Assembly (NCBI GenBank): GCA_047495785.1
Contig: JBLDXI010000011.1
Span: 1,426,001-1,490,000 of the forward strand
Origin: Lepidodermella squamata
Lineage: Eukaryota; Gastrotricha
Direction: 5' to 3'
Length of the DNA: 64,000 nucleotides
The notes under the pieces are model-generated. The model ran no database searches. It was not told the origin of the DNA and was given only the letters and a program-made list of their open reading frames with translations. Both the position numbers and the translations under genes were made by a program. Shown piece after piece: positions 46,600-58,198 of this stretch (within the stretch, counting starts at the first letter, position 1; each line of letters starts with the position of its first letter).

Positions 46600-47160
46600 A
46601 ACATTGAATTTTCAATTTTTCTACAATTTTTGGTAACCTTGAAAAAAAGACAGCGACCGCTGTTAAGCGCGGCAACGTCAGGTGTTTAACGTGAAGATGG
46701 CTCAAATATTTTGTTGTTCCGATAATGGCGTCAATAAGCTCTGGATACCAGGGTGCTCCGGCTCCTAGGATGCTCCGGGTTTGGGGGGCTCTAGGTCCTA
46801 GGGTGATCTGGGTCCTGAGGTGCTCCGGGTCCTAGGGTGCTCTGGGTCTTAGGTTCCTCTGGGTTCTAGGAGGCTCTAGCTCCAAGGGTGCTCTGGCTCC
46901 CAGGGTGCTCCAGGTGCTAGGGTGCTCCGGGTCCCATGGTGCTCTGGGTCCCGGGGTGCTCCGAGTGCTCCTGATGATCCTGAATCTACAGGGGTTCAAA
47001 TGCACCTGTTCTGCTATGATTATGATGCTCCTCGCTCGCAGATTTCAATTTAGTTTTAATTCAAATCGTTTTGTTCAAATTCTAATATCGAAAAAAAGAC
47101 AGCGATCCCCAGCACACGAGGAGCGCGACGTCAGGTGTTCAGCAGCCACGCCGGATTATT
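46600..47160 (+). repeat. Two diverged copies of a segment carrying AAAAAAAGACAGCG and CGTCAGGTGTT
   Basis: GAAAAAAAGACAGCGA followed about 25 bases on by ACGTCAGGTGTT occurs near 46645-46685 and near 47092-47140. Each is preceded by an AT-rich stretch and a GGTGCTCC minisatellite block, so block plus tail was probably duplicated. Confidence 0.55.
46740..46970 (+). repeat. GGTGCTCC-type minisatellite, block 2
   Basis: At least a dozen degenerate copies of GGGTGCTCYGGGTCCTAG-like 17-18-nt units (9-nt half units). Confidence 0.8.
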
Positions 47161-47199
47161 TAACCACATATTCGTGTTATAGCATTTCCAACGCGTTGA

Positions 47200-47380
47200 C
47201 TCGCGCGCGATGAGAGACGCGCGTCAACTAATAATAGTAATACTTTTACAACAGCAATAAATCGATGCGTCGATGCGCCACATTGAGGCGGTCGGGCGCG
47301 CGCGCGCGCGCGGCTTGCTTTATTTCGCCGCGCGTGCCTGCGCCCGCCGCGCACGCTCGCTCGCTCGGCCTAAAACTGTG
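47200..47380. promoter_or_regulatory. GC/CpG-rich tract with (GC)n run, possible promoter of the ceramide synthase
   Basis: In an otherwise AT-rich interval, 47200-47370 is dense in CpG, including an uninterrupted alternating GC run at about 47296-47312 and GCTCGCTCGC near 47355. It lies about 0.4-0.6 kb upstream of the ceramide synthase ATG. Promoter role is inference. 47380-47777 is AT-rich with an acceptor-like TTGTATAG ending at 47774. Confidence 0.35.
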
Positions 47381-47777
47381 AAGAATCGTTTCTCGCGGCA
47401 TTAAAATTTCATCAAACAACTAAAACTGCCCTGTGCAATGATGATTATTCTAAAGAGATGTACATACGTTCTATTGAGTGCCTATAGGTACTCGTTTCAT
47501 AATACAGTGTATTCAATATACATGAATGAATGGCCCCACCGATGAATGTTGCGATTCATTTATTGTGGGCGAAAGTAGTTCAAACACCGCTTTTATTTCA
47601 CCCAGCTCAAAACTAAAATTATTATTTATAGAAAATTTTATTCACCCTATGATTAAAATTTACACACCCCGAGTTTTTTGCTATTTATTATAGAAAAATA
47701 TTTATCTCATTGTTCTGATTTTTTAGCGAATTTCCAATAATTTAATTTCTTCATTTTTTTTTTATTTTGTATAGATA

Positions 47778-49893
47778 ATGGATATAGTGACAGGAATTTT
47801 TAGGCGTGACGAAGGTATGCCGGCGCCTTACGGCGGGTGTGAGCACCTTCGCATGAACCTGAGCGCCTATGCCGAGTCGGGTGAGGAGATTTACAACCCG
47901 ATCCAGGCGACGCGGGACATTTTCACCAGTTTTCGCACGTATCTCAAATGCTGGCGGCAGTTGAATGAAACGAGCGATGGCATGACGGATTTGATGGCCC
48001 TCGGCCAGTTGCCCGCCTATGATGTCGCTATTGTGGTGCTAATGACTATCGCGTGGACGGTGGCTCGTTTTGGTCTAACCAAGGTAAAAATCATCGAAAT
48101 TTTAGAATTTCATAATTTCCATTTTAAAATTCCAGCTTAATTTTAAAATTGAATTTTTAACCATTTTTCCAATTTTTCATGTCCAAAATTTGATAATATT
48201 TTAAATTTTCAAATGACCTGAAAAATTCTAAAAATATTACAATTAATTTTATGAATTTTTCAAAATTTTCGAAAATCTCTAAAATAATATTTTTTGAAAT
48301 TCAAAAATATTTTAGAGAATTCTGTAAAATAATTATTTTTTCTTTAGGTTATTTTCGAGCCGTTTTGCCGAGCCTGGCGCATGCACCCGGTAAATGCGGC
48401 AAAGTTCCCAGAATCAGCCTTCAAAACCTTGTCATACCTCCTACTATGGTCAGCCGCTATGTGGGTCACCTTCGCCCGTGACCACGATTTCTTCTTCAAA
48501 TCTCTCTCGCTATGGTCCGACTGCCGGTACCGGTTTGGAACCGCGGCCTGGGACCTGCGTTTCGTTTACGGCCTAGAGACGTCCTACTACCTCCACTCGG
48601 TCTACACGACGATATACGTCGATAAATGGCGCCGTGATTCGCCGGTGATGCTGCTGCACCATTTGGTCACCCTGATCTTGGTCGGCTTCTCTTACTCGGT
48701 CAGCCATTTGAAGATTGGCATTTTGATATTCGTGCTCAACGACTGCAGTGACGTTATGCTTGAAGCGGCTAAATGCTTCGTCTACCTCAAGGTCAAAGGT
48801 GCGAGGTTCGAAAATCTGTGGAACACCCTGTCTGAAGTTTGCTCAACGATTTTTGCTGTTACCTGGTAAGTATACCGGGAAAGTCATTTCAAAACGGGTG
48901 ACTGGGTGCTAAAAAGGTTCATGATGTCATCTATTAGAAAATTCAAAAATAATTTCAACTTCCTTTCCTATCGAGCCACAATGGCGAAGGAAGCTCAGAA
49001 AGTTGGATTTAGTTGGCAATGGATGCCGCTGGGTGCTCCGTGGGTTCCTCGGGTGCTTGGGAACCCTGAACTCATTTCACTTGGGTTTTTGCTCGGGCGT
49101 TTAGGATAATAAAGTGGGCCCTAAGTACCCTGTGCTCTACGATGATAGGGGCTCCGGTAGCTCCCGGAGCTCCCGGAGCTCCCAGAGCTCTGGGTGATCT
49201 GGGTGCTCTGGGTGCTAGGGTTCTCCGGGTTACCCAGATGCTTCTGAAGCTCAGGGTGCTGGGATGCTCCCGGTGTGTCAGATTGTACTGGGCTTCTCGG
49301 GTGCTCTGGGCGCTAGGGTGCTTGGGTGCTCCTGGTGCTCCGGGTGCCAGGGACCTCTTTGTGTTACGTTTGGGCCTAGGGGCCTCCAGGTGCTAGGGCG
49401 CCCGGGTGTTAGGGTGCTCTTTTTATTCTAGATGAATTTCTCTTTTTCTCTTTATCTCAGGTTTTTCTTGCGCAACTTGCTACACCTGACCAAGATCTGG
49501 CGCTCATCAGCTTTCGGCTCGTTCCACTCAATGCCTTACCTGCCGCCGCCCCTGTGGCTGTTCTTCAACATCCTCGTCGGCTCACTCTACTTTTTCTACA
49601 CCTACTGGTCCTACTTCATCGCGCTGTTCATCTTCCGCGTGTGGCGCGGCACCATGAAAGAGCCGGAGGATCCGCGCGATGACGACGACAAGGAGCTGAT
49701 CGTCGAATCGCAGTCGCAGCAAGAAAAACGGCGCCAACACTCGGCTTCGATCACGCAACAGCGAAACAACCACCACCACGATCTGAAATCACCCCCAGCC
49801 AGCCCGGCGAAAACATCCGACGGCGAGCAGTCACCCTCGCGAAACTGGTCCCTCTTCACCCCGGGCGCTACGAAAGGCCGAAAGTCTGACTGA
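47778..49893 (+). CDS. Ceramide synthase, CerS1/LAGR-1-like (418 aa, three exons)
   Basis: Exons 47778-48083, 48348-48865 and 49461-49893 (1257 nt). Multi-pass ER protein of the TLC/Lag1 family that acylates sphingoid bases with acyl-CoA. The Lag1 motif region includes YYLHSVYTTIYVDKWRRDS, catalytic His pair MLLHHLVTL (206-207), and LKIGILIFVLNDCSDVMLEA. The usual HD of this last block is ND here (233-234). Several hydrophobic segments precede and follow (SYLLLWSAAMWVTF; YLPPPLWLFFNILVGSLYFF). No Hox-like domain, as in CerS1. The C-tail is acidic, Gln/His/Ser-rich and hydrophilic. An acceptor-like TTGTATAG ends 3 nt before the ATG. Intron 2 carries a minisatellite. Confidence 0.9.
49020..49430 (+). 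repeat. GGTGCT/CCGGGT minisatellite in ceramide synthase intron 2
   Basis: 9-nt-period tract (GGTGCTCTG, GGTGCTAGG, GGAGCTCCC...). Read in one frame it gives stretches of G-A-P-G-A and G-A-L-G-A, i.e. collagen-like triplets, but frame slips and stops occur. Confidence 0.75.
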
Positions 49894-50436
49894 AAAATCG
49901 CCGAAATACTGACTCGAACCCCATTTTACTTCCATCTCAATTCCATTGTAGTCGTTACTTTTTCCAAATTTCGATAATCAAAAATTAAATGTGCTGAAGG
50001 TTAAATCACCCTGAGAGCGATAAAATCAAATATTTTGAATTTTAATTTGAGGCGATCTCCAAATTATTTGGCTGAAAAATTCCGATTTTACCGCTCTTTT
50101 TGGCATGATGCAAAATTTGAAATTTATTCGATATGTCTCACTCGCCTTGCCATATTTTTGCCTCACCATTTTTCTATTATTATTATTCTAATTTTTGCCG
50201 TGAACAATTGCCGTCAGAGCTTTGAGAAAGCGTAAAATATTCATGCGTGTGAATTCTATACTGTACTCATTCAAATATTATTCGGAATTTTTTTGGCGAA
50301 ATTATATTTTTGGCTAATAAAACTGAAATTACGAAAAAGCGTTGAAATCGACCTTCAAAATTTTATTCAATCAAAAAAATATTAAAAATAGCAATAAATT
50401 GCAGAAATCATTTTTCAATGAGTAAATTTCAGCCGG
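49894..50436. other. Convergent 3' region of ceramide synthase and the N4BP2-like gene
   Basis: AT-rich with no gene. AATAAAACTG near 50317 may serve the ceramide synthase. Otherwise nothing recognised. Confidence 0.4.
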
Positions 50437-52860
50437 TTAATTAACGTATTGCGGTGTGACCGTGTGAACGGTGGGTGCCGATAGCAGGTCGATTTTGACG
50501 ACACTCGAGTGCGGAATTGTGAAGTTGAGCCGTCGCTGGTGCCGCAGGTAGTGAACCACGGCCGGGCGCAGTTTCGCTCTACCATCTTCGCTGTGCTTAC
50601 CAGTCCCAGTTATCGCATACAAAAATCGGGATCGACATGGCACTACAAGAAAAATACGGAAAAAAATTAAAAGAAAATATTCAAAAAAATGTGAAATTAA
50701 ATTTTGAAAAAATTACCAAATAATTATCTAAAATTCTCAAAATTAATTTGCATATTCATGAACTCGAGATTAGTAAAAAATACCCGATGATATCAACGAT
50801 TTTCAATTTTTAGAATCAAATTCGGAGCATTTTTTCATTTTAAAAATTCAACAGATTGAGAGCTGGCGTTAAACCTCGAAATTATCGAAAAATTAATAAA
50901 ATATTGATTTAATTCTATAATTAATAAATGTGTGACTCACTTGACATTTTCTTCTCGATCAGTAAATCCAAAGCTTTCAAAGCCTCTCGAACCTTCAACC
51001 CATGCAAATCAATGAAATTTTGAAGTGACAAATTGATATTTCGCTGTTGCATAATCTCAGTCGCCGCCGCTTGCTCACTCTCAGCTAATTTCGGCTGCAA
51101 TTCCCGAACCTGGGCCGAATAGTAAGACGCAGCTTCGTGTAAGCCCCGCTCGTGAAGCCGCCTAGCCATCGAAACCAACTCTCGTTTTCTGCGCCACAAC
51201 TCAACAGCCTCAGATCTCGCACTAGCCTCGTCGCTTTTCACGCGATACCGGTCCGTAGATTGAGGTAGTGATGTGTAAAACCGTGATTCGTCATATTTAA
51301 GCCGAGGCCTGTCGTCAAAGTTAGGATTACTCGCGTTTTTTCTCACAACAATCACCGGATCGATCGGTTTGTATTTCGGAGGAGAAATAACTGCAGGTGA
51401 CTGCTTCCTCTCCGGGCTTGAATTCGAAGCTTTCGCGGCTGAAGCAGCGGCAAACGCGAAGGTAGGCCGAGCTTCATCGGCGACTATCGACTCTTGCTCA
51501 GGGGTCAACCTAGCCGGCTGTTCTGCGGTCAAATGGCACAAAGTTGCGTAGGCATTGTTGAAATTACAGTCGTTATCCATAAAAATTTCTTCCACCGATA
51601 TATTTCCCATCGCTGAGAATTTTTCACTCAATAACTGAAGTGATAACCGGTATTTTTCGCGAAATGTTACCTCAGTCAAGCCAAGCTGAGCTAATTTGCG
51701 ATTGAACAGCCACTGATGGGTCATTTGCTCCTCCATGATATCCTTCAAAGTACCCTTGGGCGTTTTCTCCTCCTTCGAAGAGAATTCGTAAATTTTGCAG
51801 TCGAATTCATTACTATACGTATTTTCAATCACTTCGCTAGTTTTAACCGGCTTCTGAACCACAGTGCCTTGACTCAAACAACAATACAGCTGCCATGCTA
51901 ATTCCAACGGAACTTCGCAGTTGATTTCTTCGCTGTTATCATCTTGATTCAAGTCGTAAAGAGGCGTTATTCCGTTGAAGAAGTTTGTCAGCTGAGAGTG
52001 AAGCTTGAGCGGGACGTTCAATACCACCATGGGACTCGGCTCATTGGCGAGATCCCCAGACGCTTCTTCATTCGACGGCTGAGAATCTGTGTTGGTAAGC
52101 AGATTAGACCAAAGAAATTCGACATCTTCAGCGTTGAAGTGATTAACAGCTGCTATATAAGCCAGATCAAACAAGGATGGAACGCATGGGGTCCCTTGCA
52201 CGGGAGATTCACAGTCAACAGCAACTTCGGGCGACTTAGACATTGCCCCTTCTCTCGGTTCAGGCTCCGGGCTTGTCGTAAGTTGTTCAACTTTTTTGAC
52301 CTCTACCTTATTAGAGACTTGCAAATGAGGATTTGCCAACAAGATCAGCTCTTCAGCTGTCAATACTGAGTGATCCCATCTAGCAGCCATTTCTATCACC
52401 TGTTCTTCCGTAAACATTCTAGGCGGTTTAGTTTTTTCGTAGCACCACTGCCCGTTTAGAGCCCAGGCAGTCTGAGGTTGATTGATTTCCACGTCGAATG
52501 AGTATTTTGCAGCAAGCCGTACGTAAGGTAGCATTTCCCAACTTTGTGCATGAATATCATCAACGATTATTGTTTGAATGTCACCTTGCTTCATAGAACT
52601 CTCCACTGTAAGTAAAAGGAGTGCGAGGGTTGAAAAAAACCGATCTTTGTAATCACGATTTCTTTACCTCTTTTAAGATTCCATCTTTGAGCTTTATCGA
52701 GATTCGTTGATAAGAAAACCGCCTTAGACTCAGAAAAGTAATCGTTCACGCCAAGTAAGGTGGCGGAACCTTTTGGGCATTTGGCAAGAAGTTCTTTACC
52801 GAGAGTAGTTTTTCCACTGCCGGGAAGACCTCTCAATAGCACAATGCGTTTATTTGGCAT
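50437..52860 (-). CDS. N4BP2-like P-loop kinase / Smr-domain protein (687 aa)
   Basis: Exons in transcript order: 52860-52668, 52605-50941, 50642-50437 (2064 nt, one frame). N-terminus MPNKRIVLLRGLPGSGKTTL has a Walker A loop (residues 11-18) of the polynucleotide-kinase type; it continues across intron 1 into IIVDDIHAQSWEMLPYVRLA, as in N4BP2. The middle is low-conservation and acidic. The C-terminus is a Smr (MutS2-type) domain split by intron 2: LSLQNFIDLHGLKVREAL on exon 2, and YAITGTGKHS-x4-RAKLRPAVVHYL on exon 3, containing the HGL and TGxGxHS motifs of Smr endonucleases. N4BP2 relatives act on nucleic acids, and animal Smr proteins include factors in mRNA decay on stalled ribosomes. 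Shorter than human N4BP2 (1770 aa). Convergent with the ceramide synthase. Confidence 0.88.
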
Positions 52861-53676
52861 AAATCAATAAAGCGAACTGAACGAGAAAGTTGAGAGCTAA
52901 GGTGAACAACGTGAACCAGGAAGAGTCTCTCATTCGTTCAACCTCAAAAACCCCGACGCGATGACAGGTGAAAAAAATTGCGCGGCTTTTCATTCTTCAA
53001 GGTCATTGCAATATCATGCTAATAAAAATATATTATATAATTTTTTTATAATGTCTGGATTATTATCATGTGTTTTTAAACGCTGCATTTCGCACAAACT
53101 GAGTTTCAAAATAATTTTTAGCTCGATCGAAAAGGCTTTTCTGTTCCTTTTTGTTTGCATGTCGAATCTTCGAAAGCACTGGCCGGTATTTCATTTTGTA
53201 CCTTAAAATTAGAATCGTGTGGTTGAAGCATCACACCGTAGCATGGTAATCGAAACCGCCATCCATTGTGTACAGCTGAGATGACATCGTTAGAATTTTC
53301 AAGAAAAAAGGAAAGGTTTTCACTCTAATTAATAACAAGAGAAATTTCTAGCTAAACGTTTTTTTGCTCGAGCTTGGCCGCTCTTATGGCATGTAGTAAC
53401 TTGACCGTAATACTGGTATATTGAATTGAATGGGAAAACATGGTCAGCGGTAATGATGAGATTCCAGAAAGGTGTTGCTGAGTGGGCACCGGACGTTGTA
53501 AACACCGCAGGTGTCAGTGCTTGTTTGTGCTTGCGACCATTGTTCACAGGGCAGATACAAGAGCAGCCGACTTGTGTTTTGCAGTAATTAACCAACCGAG
53601 CTTCTAGAATATTTTCACGGGTACGATAACTCTGCGGAATTCGCATGGGCCTTACATAGCGATTCTCGCGGTAGAT
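52861..53676. other. Intergenic between divergent N4BP2-like and collagen D genes
   Basis: Should hold two promoters. No recognisable motif or gene. Short open frames show no family likeness. Confidence 0.4.
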
Positions 53677-55734
53677 ATGAAGAAGGACATTCGCTGGCTG
53701 CCAATATTTCTAATATTGACAACAATTTTCTCGCAAAAATGCGCCTATCAATGGCGCCGTCAACTTACATCTCCAGCAAGGAAAAATCTCACATCAGCAA
53801 ACAGTGAGTTGAATTCGCGTTATATTGATACTCTCAAACCTTTAAACTTGAGTAGAGCAACTTTCATTGACGAAAAACCAGTTTTTAACGACGAGGCATC
53901 CTCTGTTACCCCATGCAGCAGTGTTACACAAAAATCTATCAATCGCACCCCCATCTGGTCCACCATCAAATATCAGCAATCTGACGAAAGGCTGGCTAGA
54001 TGCGATGACCCTAACAATGGGAATGCCGAACTCGATGGGTAGGCCGGTTATGTCGTCGCCTGTTTTCGGAAACTCGCAGTTCTACCCTGGCTCTTCATCC
54101 ATGTTTCAATCAGGCGCTTCATTGCCGTCTTACTCCCCTTACATGTCACCGTCGTCTTACATGGGGCAATCAAATCAGTTCTATCCGCCGTCGTCTAGTT
54201 CATTCTTACCCTCGTCATCCAATTCGTTCTTCCCCTCGTCGTCCAACTCATTCTTCCCTTCATCATCCTTACTATCATCAATGCTACCTGCCGCATCTCC
54301 ATCAGCGATGTCTTCCTACCTGCCGTCATCTTCGTCTTCAGTTTTATCTCCATCATCTCTTCCAAGCTCCTTCGGATCTTCTTCATCCTTACTTTCATCA
54401 TATCCATCGATGTCAGCGCCAACTTTACATGCAACGTCACTTGCTTCGTCCGGATCATCGTTGCTGGGGTCGTCATTCTCTGGCTCGAGTCCTCTACTTG
54501 GATCCTCGCTTTCTGGCTCATCGCTATCTTCACTGCCTTCGTACTTACCAGCTCAAGTTCAGCAACCGATTTATTCCCCGTCCTACAGCAACTCGTTTCC
54601 TCAAGCGCAACAATACGCCTCAGCACCAGCTATGTTCGGGCCGCCCGCATCTCAGCCATTCGCATTTCCGCAAGCGTCATGGTCACCTATGGTAATTGGA
54701 CCCCCTTCTGCGTCAATTATAGGCCCTCCAGCGCCAGCAGGTAAAATTTTCTGTTGAAGAATTAGATTGAAACTTTTATGATATCCAATTTTCAAAGGTT
54801 TTGGCAGCTTAGGAAATTTCGGCAGTCTTGGCGCTGGCTATCCGGTAAAACTTGCGATTATCCCCGACCGTATAATTTTACGACGTCTTTTTTACAGGGA
54901 ATACCTGGTTACCCAGGCCTAATAGGTGTGTTGAGCTCAAATGATGATGAGAATCCAGTGTTAATCTTGTTCTGAAATAGGAATACCCGGACCACCGGGA
55001 CCTCCAGGTGTACCAGGCGTCCCTGGGGTGCCTGGTCAATCGGGTAAGTTGATGATTCGAGCCGAAAGCCACTCTAAACCTGTCATACTATTTAGGGCCA
55101 GCGGGTACTCCAGGAAGCAATGGAACTCCTGGATCTAACGGCACTCCTGGTAGGCTAGGGAGAATCTATAGCAAAAATGTTATATTCTTGTTTTTCAAGG
55201 TTCGGCTGGGACTCCTGGAGCTGCGGGTGCCGCGGGAGCAGCTGGCACACCAGGGGCAGCAGGAGCTGCTGGTGGAGCGGGTAAGTATTTGGCTTTCTGC
55301 ATTATGTTTTAATCAATGTTTTTTACCTTATATAGGTACTCCGGGAGCGGCTGGAGCTGCTGGAGCGGCAGGCGCAGCTGGAACACCAGGTAGGCTTAGG
55401 CTGTTACCTACCTTGACAAATTCAACTGAAATATTCTTTTCAAATTTAAGGAGCGGCTGGGGGTGCAGGTACGCCAGGCGCCGCTGGTGCTGCTGGAGGA
55501 GCAGGGACCCCAGGAGCGGCCGGAGCCGCTGGGGCAGCTGGTGAGTTTAAAGTCAGCAATACATGTCTAACATTTTCTAATTAAATACCGTTTCCAGGCG
55601 CTGCTGGATCTGCTGGTAACGTTTTTTAATTTACGACAAATTTTGCGAGATCTAATTATCTTTTCCCACGTTAAGGTGCCCCTGCAGCTGCTGGTGTACC
55701 AGGCGTTCCGGGTGTTCCAGGCGTTGGAAAATAG
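53677..55734 (+). CDS. Secreted collagen D with Ser-rich N-domain (480 aa)
   Basis: Exons 53677-53803, 53919-54740, 54798-54844, 54898-54925, 54981-55043, 55096-55149, 55200-55280, 55336-55389, 55451-55540, 55598-55615 and 55676-55734 (1443 nt, one frame). Exon 1 encodes a signal peptide (IRWLPIFLILTTIF). Exon 2 is a low-complexity domain dominated by Ser (PSSSNSFFPSSS, GSSLLGSSFSG) and ends PPAPAG. Exons 4-11 encode Gly-X-Y. GIPGPPGPPG comes first, then G-A-A/G-T-P triplets almost without Pro-Pro, ending GVPGVPGVGK. Two exons are exactly 54 nt. The exon 2 acceptor is a CAGCAG tandem (53919 or 53922). Paralogous to E and F downstream in tandem. AATAAA at 55879-55884. Confidence 0.85.
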
Positions 55735-56078
55735 GTGCAAAATAAAAAATATCAGTTCCATGAAATTCTAGTTCTTCAAGAAATGCTTCAAAATTGGCCG
55801 CTTATAAGCATATTTTGAAATATGATTGAATACACGTAAAAGTATCAGCCCTAGCTTTATACTAATTTTTTCGTTGAAAATAAAGTTATCTATGATAGGT
55901 ATGTGTGCCATTGTACAGATGGCAAAAAGTAACGCTGCGATCTCGAACAGCCGTCTAATTGGCAAAAAATGGTTTATTGTATGCCTTGATACCTCTTCAA
56001 CTCTGGAGAGATCGCGCTGGGTTGAAAAACGAAGCAATTTATGCACCGGATAAACCATTACCAAAATGACGTGATGAT
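55735..56078. other. Intergenic between collagens D and E
   Basis: 3' UTR of D with AATAAA at 55879-55884, then the presumed promoter of E. No other feature. Confidence 0.5.
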
Positions 56079-57732
56079 ATGAATTTCCTTATATCACTTT
56101 TTCTAGTTTCACTGACGCTGCAATCAAATGCGTCACTGAATTCAACTACGAAGCGCCCTGCGGCGACAACAAAATTCAACAGTTTGAAAACGATCACGCT
56201 CTTCTTGATTTATTTTTGAATTTTCCAGAACAAGCGAAGCCTGTAACGATCCGGCCTCCGCCCAACAAAAGCCCTGTAACTTTGAGCCCACCATCCGGGC
56301 CTCCAGCCCCACCTAGCGGCCCTGATCAACATCAGGATACCCGCCAATTTTTCAGTGGAATGCAGCTTCAACCCCAGCAGATGCAAGCCAACGGACTGTT
56401 TGGCCCAATTATTGGTGCCTCCCCAATAGGTTCATCCTTCGGATCCCAATTTGGCTCTCCTTTCGGTTCCCAAATGGGCTCATCCTTTGGATCCCCCTTT
56501 GGCTCTTCCTTTGGATCACCCTTCGGCTCATCTTTCGGGTTCCCTTCGTTTCTACCTGCTTATCCAAGCTATATGCCAGCCGCACCCCCGATGATTCAAA
56601 TGCCACCAGCAGCTCAGCAGTACATTCTCCAGCAACCCCAAGCTCCAAATCCAGGTCAAGGTTCTGGGTGCCTCTGAACCCACGATTCGTCTAATATTTT
56701 GTAATTTCAGGATACGGTTACGGATACCCATGGGGCTACGTAAGATAATTTCATTTTGAAAGAGAACTATGAAGCTTTGATTTTTTCAAGGGCATGCCCG
56801 GAACGCCTGGCATGTATGGTAAGAAATCCCTTCGTTGGAAATAATATTTCTCTTACGGCCTTATTCTGTAGGTGTTCCTGGGCCCCCAGGTCCTCCTGGA
56901 GTTCCAGGCACTAATGGAGCCAGCGGTAAACATGACGCGGGTTCCATGTGATAGCCATTGTTGAATTTAAAAACTTAATAGGACCGAGCGGCGTACCCGG
57001 TACTAACGGGGTGGCTGGCACAGCGGGCGCTGCTGGAGGAGCTGGAGCACCAGGTGTTGCCGGTAGTTATTTGAATCGTTGATTTTCGGTCTTGCAATTG
57101 TTTGCCATTTTTAGGAGGTGCCGGTGGGGCAGGTGCTCCTGGTGTTGCAGGTAAGTCCTCGACATCCTGAAAGACATGACTTCTGCTTTATCATTTTAAC
57201 TTGCAAAAGCTGAGATTTCCTTTTCTCTTGGGATGAATATTTTCTTTCCACGATTTTTCAGGTGCGGCAGGTGGAGCGGGGGCTCCTGGTGTTGCTGGAG
57301 CAGCGGGGGGAGCCGGCACAGCTGGAACGGCAGGTAAAAATTCCGTAATATCCCCCATTTTCCTATGTGGCATCCTGGGTATTTAAACTTGAGTTTCTGG
57401 GACCCATCAAAGGAATAACCTCATCAAAAATAGTTGAAACATTGCTTCTTACCAAGGTGGTGCTGGCGGAGCTGGAGCCCCTGGAGCAGCGGGAGCGGCT
57501 GGTGGCGCCGGAACAGCGGGTGCCTCTGGCGCTGGCGGAGCTTCAGGTGCATCGGGAGCCTCAGGTAATTTTTATTAAAATATATTGAAAATAAAGTTCA
57601 ATACACATTCCATTATTTCCTCTCTAGGTGCTTCAGGTAAGTAAACTACCCTTGTAATAGTAATATTCCTTGATTGATAATTGATTTACAGGTGCTTCTG
57701 GTGTACCGGGAGTTCCTGGTGTCCCTGGTTGA
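56079..57732 (+). CDS. Secreted collagen E with FGS-repeat N-domain (328 aa)
   Basis: Exons 56079-56181, 56229-56654, 56711-56739, 56791-56818, 56872-56925, 56982-57062, 57115-57150, 57262-57333, 57457-57564, 57628-57636 and 57692-57732 (987 nt, one frame). Signal peptide MNFLISLFLVSLTLQSNA. Exon 2 is Pro-rich (SPPSGPPAPPSGP), then carries tandem FGS/FGSP tetrapeptides, then a Met/Gln/Pro stretch. Exon 3 encodes GYGYPWGY. The helix starts GMPGTPGMYG and is dominated by GAA, GGA and GTA triplets, ending GVPGVPGVPG just before TGA. Exon 10 is only 9 nt (one Gly-Ala-Ser triplet). Same exon plan as D and F. AATAAA at 57816-57821. Confidence 0.85.
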
Positions 57733-58198
57733 GTTATCCTGGAGGAGGACAAACACCATACCATTTTATCGCTTATCCGTGATTCCCTTCACTATAATTT
57801 TTATTGATGTCCTTGAATAAACAGAGCATGAATCATTTCGCATCGGATGACGCAAAACAGGTGCCAAAGCTAGTTCTTTGAAAGGGTTACCACGCGAAAT
57901 CTTGGGTTTCGCAGCGCAGTGTACTCATTTCCCGATCATTTTTTCCGCGTGTCAAGCAGGCGCGCGCAGTCGAGTAGGTGGTAGGTTGCTTTTGTCCTCG
58001 TAATGAGCAAACACGCACATGTTCACGCCGAAACCTCTCATCCGTCTTTTGTACGTCGATGGCCACTCACCCTGCCAAGAGCATGACTCGCACTCTTTAT
58101 TGCTAGGCGGTAGATTCAACCGAGAAAGTTCCACGACATTGAAGGCGGTACGCGGCGACAGTCGAAACGGTCGACATGCGACCATAGCCGATAAAACT
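57733..58198. other. Intergenic between collagens E and F
   Basis: AATAAA at 57816-57821 ends E. The rest is the presumed promoter and 5' UTR of F, locally GC-richer near 57950-58190. No gene. Confidence 0.5.

Noticed and set aside
47160-47354. 64-codon Arg/Ala-rich frame on - in the CpG tract
   Set aside because: Composition artefact of GC-rich simple sequence.
53804-54042. Continuation of the collagen D first exon into its intron as a free-standing 121-aa protein
   Set aside because: A GTGAGT donor at 53804 in the same phase as paralogues E and F explains the signal exon; the read-through frame shows nothing beyond.
54195-54626. 143-codon frame on - opposite the Ser-rich exon of collagen D
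   Set aside because: Low-complexity antisense shadow of the TCA/TCG/TCC codons.
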